Source of the DNA: Stichopus chloronotus
Taxonomy: Eukaryota; Echinodermata; Holothuroidea; Aspidochirotida; Stichopodidae
Assembly: GCA_021234535.1 (NCBI GenBank)
Contig: CM037836.1
Coordinates: forward strand, 12,941,111-13,005,110
Length of the DNA: 64,000 bases
Reading direction: 5' to 3'
The position numbers and the translations under genes are program-made. The notes under the pieces are model-generated. The model was given only the letters and a program-made list of their open reading frames with translations. It ran no database searches and was not told the origin of the DNA. Shown in pieces: positions 60,305-64,000 of the stretch. How positions within the stretch are numbered: position 1 is the first letter of the stretch; each line of letters opens with the position of its first letter.

Positions 60305-61322
60305 GTAAGTTACCATTAAGTTTTGCAAAAAAAAACCCCAAAACGGCCAGGAGTGCATTTTCCTCTGCAAAAGTCACACCAGCTAAGCTTATTTTTTTAG
60401 GTCAAAACAGGATTGACAATCTTCCAACAACACTGTGTTTTGCAATGTTGATTTGTAGGTAACCATTGGTAAAAATGTAAATTGTTTTGATCATGGAGGT
60501 GAAAGATTCTTTATGATCAGTAAAGACTGTAAACCTTAAAAATAACTGCTTGACTTCAAATATAGCATGTATGGAACCCTTTAAGTGTCGATAATCGGTG
60601 CCGTTTATTTTTGCTCATATTTCTGGCAAACCTTGCAAAAAACAATGTCTTTGAAAATAAAAGTTGCTTCAACTTGAATTGAAGTTGGTAGGTTGGTGAG
60701 TAGATACTGTTTATCAGTTTAGGGCAATGATCATATAGTAGTGGCTATCAGTGTAAGTCAAGATTGAAAAGCATGCAGTCATAGCATCTGGAATTGGATG
60801 TCAGGAAAACCTCATTTTAAATATTGTGGTAGCTCTTTGTGAGTAGATGACCCTAATGATTGTTATGAAGGTTAAAGGTTGACTTTTAAGCTTTTTAGAA
60901 ATTACCAACTGACTGCCTTAGCAAGGAAAAAGTAGGTTGATAGTTGCAACCCGTTATGAACATATTCCCACATCCTTTATAGGTCAAAAGTCTGCCACCT
61001 GTTATCAGTTCGTAGGAGCATTGTAGATTGTTAAGAAATTTTGTATATCGTAGTTCACCTTACCGATCTGCTGCGGAATGGAGCAAGACAATGTGACTTC
61101 TCAGTTTCTCGTAAGTCATGTAGCACGTTCACCACCCTAGCTTTGATCGGTATGCGTAGAACCCTCTGTGAATAAAGCCGCACATCCACCAAAGTTAAGT
61201 CTCCCCACTTGTGTTCAGTTCAATTGAGCAGTGTGGATGGGTTAACAAATCCTGCACATTTGCTTTACTTTTTTTTCATGGTGTCAATGAGCCACGTGAC
61301 TCTCTGGTTTTCTCTCCTTTAG

Positions 61323-61823
61323 GTCACACAGGGAGTCCAGCCTTCGACTGGGTGATGATTCGTCATCTACGTCTGCGTCGGTATAGGGGCCTTCTTGGTG
61401 GTGGTCATCTTCGTCCTCATGGTGTGCTTGTGGCGGTCCACCCAGGAGGAGAAGAAGCAGGATCAGAAGCGATGGGAAATCGGGCAGCTCACCCAGCTCA
61501 ATAAATCCTACGAACCTGAACCTGATTCAGGCTTCAGACCTCGAGTCAACACCACAGTGAGTGCCAGCACCTATCAGACAGTGCCTGAAGGGGATGGTAC
61601 TCCCAATCTCGGCGACGGGCACACCAGCGCTTTGGTGCCCATACCAGTGGACGAACTTTATTCTGGCATCATGATGGATTCATATGGCAACACGCTATCT
61701 GTAGGCGTTGACACCCATCCGGTGCCCCACCCGAGGGATCACAGGAGTCACCACGGTTACAATTCTCACAGTGACTATGGATTCATGTCGTCGAGTTACG
61801 ACAGACGGGATTTCCCCATTTGA
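61323..61823 (+). pseudogene. Last exon: transmembrane helix and cytoplasmic tail, +1 frameshift before the helix
   Basis: Acceptor TCTCCTTTAG. The phase-1 frame reads CHTGSPAFDWVM. One base later (around 61357-61359) another frame carries FVIYVCVGIG and AFLVVVIFVLMVCLW, a 25-residue membrane helix. A basic stop-transfer stretch (RSTQEEKKQDQKR) and an acidic/Ser/Tyr-rich tail of about 115 residues follow, ending YDRRDFPI at TGA 61821-61823. The helix frame has stops at 61353 and 61356, so an extra base or an internal acceptor (AG at 61385-61386, in phase but shortening the helix) is needed. Tail motifs: Y-G-N-T (GRB2-type Y-x-N) and a C-terminal F-P-I fitting a class II PDZ ligand. Confidence 0.85.
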
Positions 61824-64000
61824 TGGAAGGTAATTCGTGCAAAGGAATTTTGGAATGTAAGCCATTCAGCAAAGTGGATTCATTAAAAGTACTGTATTCA
61901 TAGACAGTCTTTCAGCTGTTAAACATATTCTGCAGAGAAGTGTCGTTTAAACCAGGAGGTAACCTGGACACAAAACGATTACGGAAGCATCGTATTACAC
62001 AATCCTGAAAACAGCCAAGTGGAGCAGTCAGTCGCAGTCCGATAGCTAGCAAAAAATTTGCCAATCCGTCCACACCGATGGATGGATAAGTTTTAAGTGT
62101 CTTAGATTCATTCAAAATGGACTTTTTTTTTTTCATAAATCTTAAGGCAGGCCACTACCAATGGTGCTACTTAACAATGCTGTTATGAGTAGTACAGGAT
62201 CACCCCCCCCCCCAAAAAAAAAAACAGACAGACTGACAGATGTAATTTTTGTCTTTGATTTCTAATTCTTTGTAGAAAAAGAAGAGACAATCTTTGATTT
62301 CATTTAAGATGTCCATTTACACTGTCAGTAATGAAGTAAGTAATTTTGGATCATGACAATGTATTTGCACAATTATGTTTTAAGCACCGAATTAAGTTCA
62401 CCAGTAGTAACCTTGGTCAGAGTGGTCCATTTGTTCCAAAAGTAAATGTTTCCTTTTGGTATCACTTAGAGGTACTTTCATGATCCTGTTATTTGTGCAA
62501 TTTTTTAAACGCCTTTTAGTCATAATCACAGGTGCAACTTCGCAACGTGTTACACCTTCCTTCGTGTTATATTGCCAGTTGTTATATATGTTGATAAAGT
62601 AAAGTGACACAAAAAATATTTCCTCTACCCTTTCAGTAAAATGTAATAATAGAAAACAAAACATAGTGGGCAAAATTCAAAAGTGAAAGAGGAGCAACAA
62701 TTGATAATGATTGAAGAAAGTGACATCTTACAGGGAGACTATCGACAAAACAGGCCCCCTGATATTTTAAAACATTGAATTGGATGTCCCATCATCTCTT
62801 GAATAGTATTTTAAAGGTTTGAGACCTGTTCTCATGCAAAGTTTTACTTCTCCATTTATGCACACTTTTTATCATATTTTTTTTATCAAAGTTTCACATT
62901 GTAAATTTGTGCACTTTTGTATCATTTTGACACTTTGTATTAATGCTTTGGACAATTATTCTACTTCTTGCCTTAAATATTTCGAAATCGATGAAACATC
63001 TTCGTTTCGAGTGACACGGTGTACCACAGTATGGAGTTCCATCAGTGGAGTCACTTACCGTGAAAGCCTAGCCCTGAATAATACAACAGAATTGTTGGTT
63101 ACTCTGCAGTGATACCCTAGTAGGTATCACATGATCGTTCGTAATCACAGATTAATTTCTTTTCTCCTGATGACACAATTTGATTCTCACTAAGTATGAG
63201 GCATTGAGGTATAATTGCTAAGTTTTCAGATTGATCTGAAGTACCTGATTTTGTGCAAAGTATGACTGTGAGTAGTACTAAACTTTAAGATTCTCTCTGG
63301 TGGTCCCACTTGTTCCACCCATATTTGGTAATTTGGGATTTTGTTGTCCTTTTTTGGTGTCAAATTTGCTTTGACTTTGACTGTTGAGACAGCCAGGAGT
63401 GAAATCTTTTCAAAACAGGGGAGCAAATTGGGGCATTTGTCTGTAATAATTGATACCAGCATTGCATGCTGATAACCAGCTTCCAAGCGAGACCAATGTT
63501 TGCTTCTCTTGGAATTCAAACAGGTTTTTGGGTACAGCCATAATGACCAGTATTAAAATGTGACAACTGAATAGCAGATGTGAAGAGTTTTCTGTAGCCT
63601 GCAAATTGTCCTTATTTAGAACATTTGAAGCTATAGATGTTGACATTAGCTTTTCCTTTTTATTGAACAGAACGCACTTCAAGTTATTTTACTTCAGCAA
63701 TATCAGAAACTTTTCAATCTAAAAAACAGCGTTTTTTTTTATTTACCCTCCCTCCCTCCCCCCCCCCCTTCCTCTCTATTTTTTGCATTATGTTACTTTG
63801 GTTGAACTTGGTCAAGAGACTGGATTGTAACATTTGAGGGAAGTCCCTCCTGTGTGTGGTTTTACTGTGGTGACTTTAGCACACCAAACCAATTGGTGTA
63901 TTTCTAGCTATTTGTGTCTATGTGTGTCACTTTAACATTTTTTTGCGTCCGTTAAGTATTCATGTGCATACATGTCACAATGACGTAGTAACTTTAAAAA
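61824..64000. other. 3' UTR and/or intergenic DNA
   Basis: No further gene is recognised after the stop codon. C/A-runs lie at about 62202-62224 and C/T-rich sequence at about 63748-63770. How much of this is 3' UTR cannot be told without transcripts. Confidence 0.5.
61882..61887 (+). promoter_or_regulatory. Possible poly(A) signal ATTAAA
   Basis: ATTAAA lies 58 bp after the stop codon. It is the commonest variant of AATAAA. No AATAAA was seen close by, and the short 3' UTR this implies is unproven. Another ATTAAA is near 63554. Confidence 0.25.

Larger units (their letters stand above)
14842..61823 (+). other. 28-exon gene for a Reeler/EGF/HYR/Sushi/GCC2-GCC3 transmembrane protein, 5' end missing
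   Basis: This entry spans the whole recognised gene. Exons were joined by GT/AG sites, reading-frame phase and domain continuity. All junctions are phase 1 except the one within the Reeler domain (phase 2). The domain order is Reeler, truncated EGF, 19 EGFs, HYR, HYR, CCP, linker with a poly-Arg site, GCC2/GCC3, transmembrane helix and a tail of about 115 residues. About 1,480 codons are present. The layout implies a type I membrane protein with a long extracellular stalk, likely in adhesion or ligand binding. I know no named gene with this exact order; the C-terminal cassette resembles part of SVEP1/polydom. Signal peptide and N-terminal Reeler residues must lie in exons upstream of 14842. 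Two single-base frameshifts (exons at 48532 and 61323) break the frame as given. Whether it is one transcript needs RNA evidence. Confidence 0.85.

Noticed and set aside
1..64000. Bacterial-type features (operons, ribosome binding sites, CRISPR arrays) and tRNA or rRNA genes
   Set aside because: The sequence is clearly eukaryotic with spliced exons. I saw no direct-repeat/spacer array and no convincing tRNA or rRNA.

Overview
The window is animal nuclear DNA carrying one large, intron-rich gene on the + strand. Small exons (56-501 bp) are separated by introns of 0.5-4.8 kb with GT/AG ends. The flanks and introns are full of simple repeats, small inverted-repeat DNA transposons and one LINE remnant. 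HYR, GCC2/GCC3, Reeler and EGF domains in one large protein, together with this repeat content, point to a marine invertebrate deuterostome. An echinoderm is my best guess; a hemichordate or cephalochordate is not excluded. The species cannot be fixed from sequence alone.

Layout. Positions 1 to about 14.8 kb hold no exon I can support. This stretch contains a 292-bp tandem duplication, a degraded TTAA-type MITE, an hAT-type MITE with an almost perfect 8-bp target duplication, a minus-strand CR1/jockey-like LINE 3' end and a 155-bp tandem duplication. Positions 14842-61823 hold 28 exons of one gene. In order they encode most of a Reeler domain (2 exons), one truncated EGF (1 exon), 19 complete EGF repeats (19 exons), two HYR domains (2), one six-cysteine Sushi/CCP (1), a Cys-containing linker with a five-arginine furin-like site (1), two GCC2/GCC3 ephrin-receptor-like repeats (1), and a transmembrane helix with cytoplasmic tail (1). 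About 1,480 codons are visible. The signal-peptide exon and first part of the Reeler domain lie upstream and were not found. From 61824 to the end is 3' UTR and/or intergenic DNA.

The product is inferred to be a type I cell-surface protein: a long, Notch-like, probably O-fucosylated EGF stalk on a C-terminal cassette (HYR-HYR-CCP-linker-GCC2/GCC3) that resembles part of SVEP1/polydom, then one membrane span and a tail ending in a possible PDZ ligand. Every intron is phase 1 except the one inside the Reeler domain (phase 2), so the gene grew by exon shuffling and duplication. Two +1 frameshifts interrupt the reading frame as given, in the EGF exon at 48532 and just before the membrane helix. 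Either the assembly has small indels or this allele is damaged.

The introns record transposon history. At least four families of small elements share ends TTAA-AGG...CCT-TTAA, like T2/Kolobok MITEs. One sits inside a GGTCA-rich tandem repeat whose neighbouring unit preserves the unoccupied target site.
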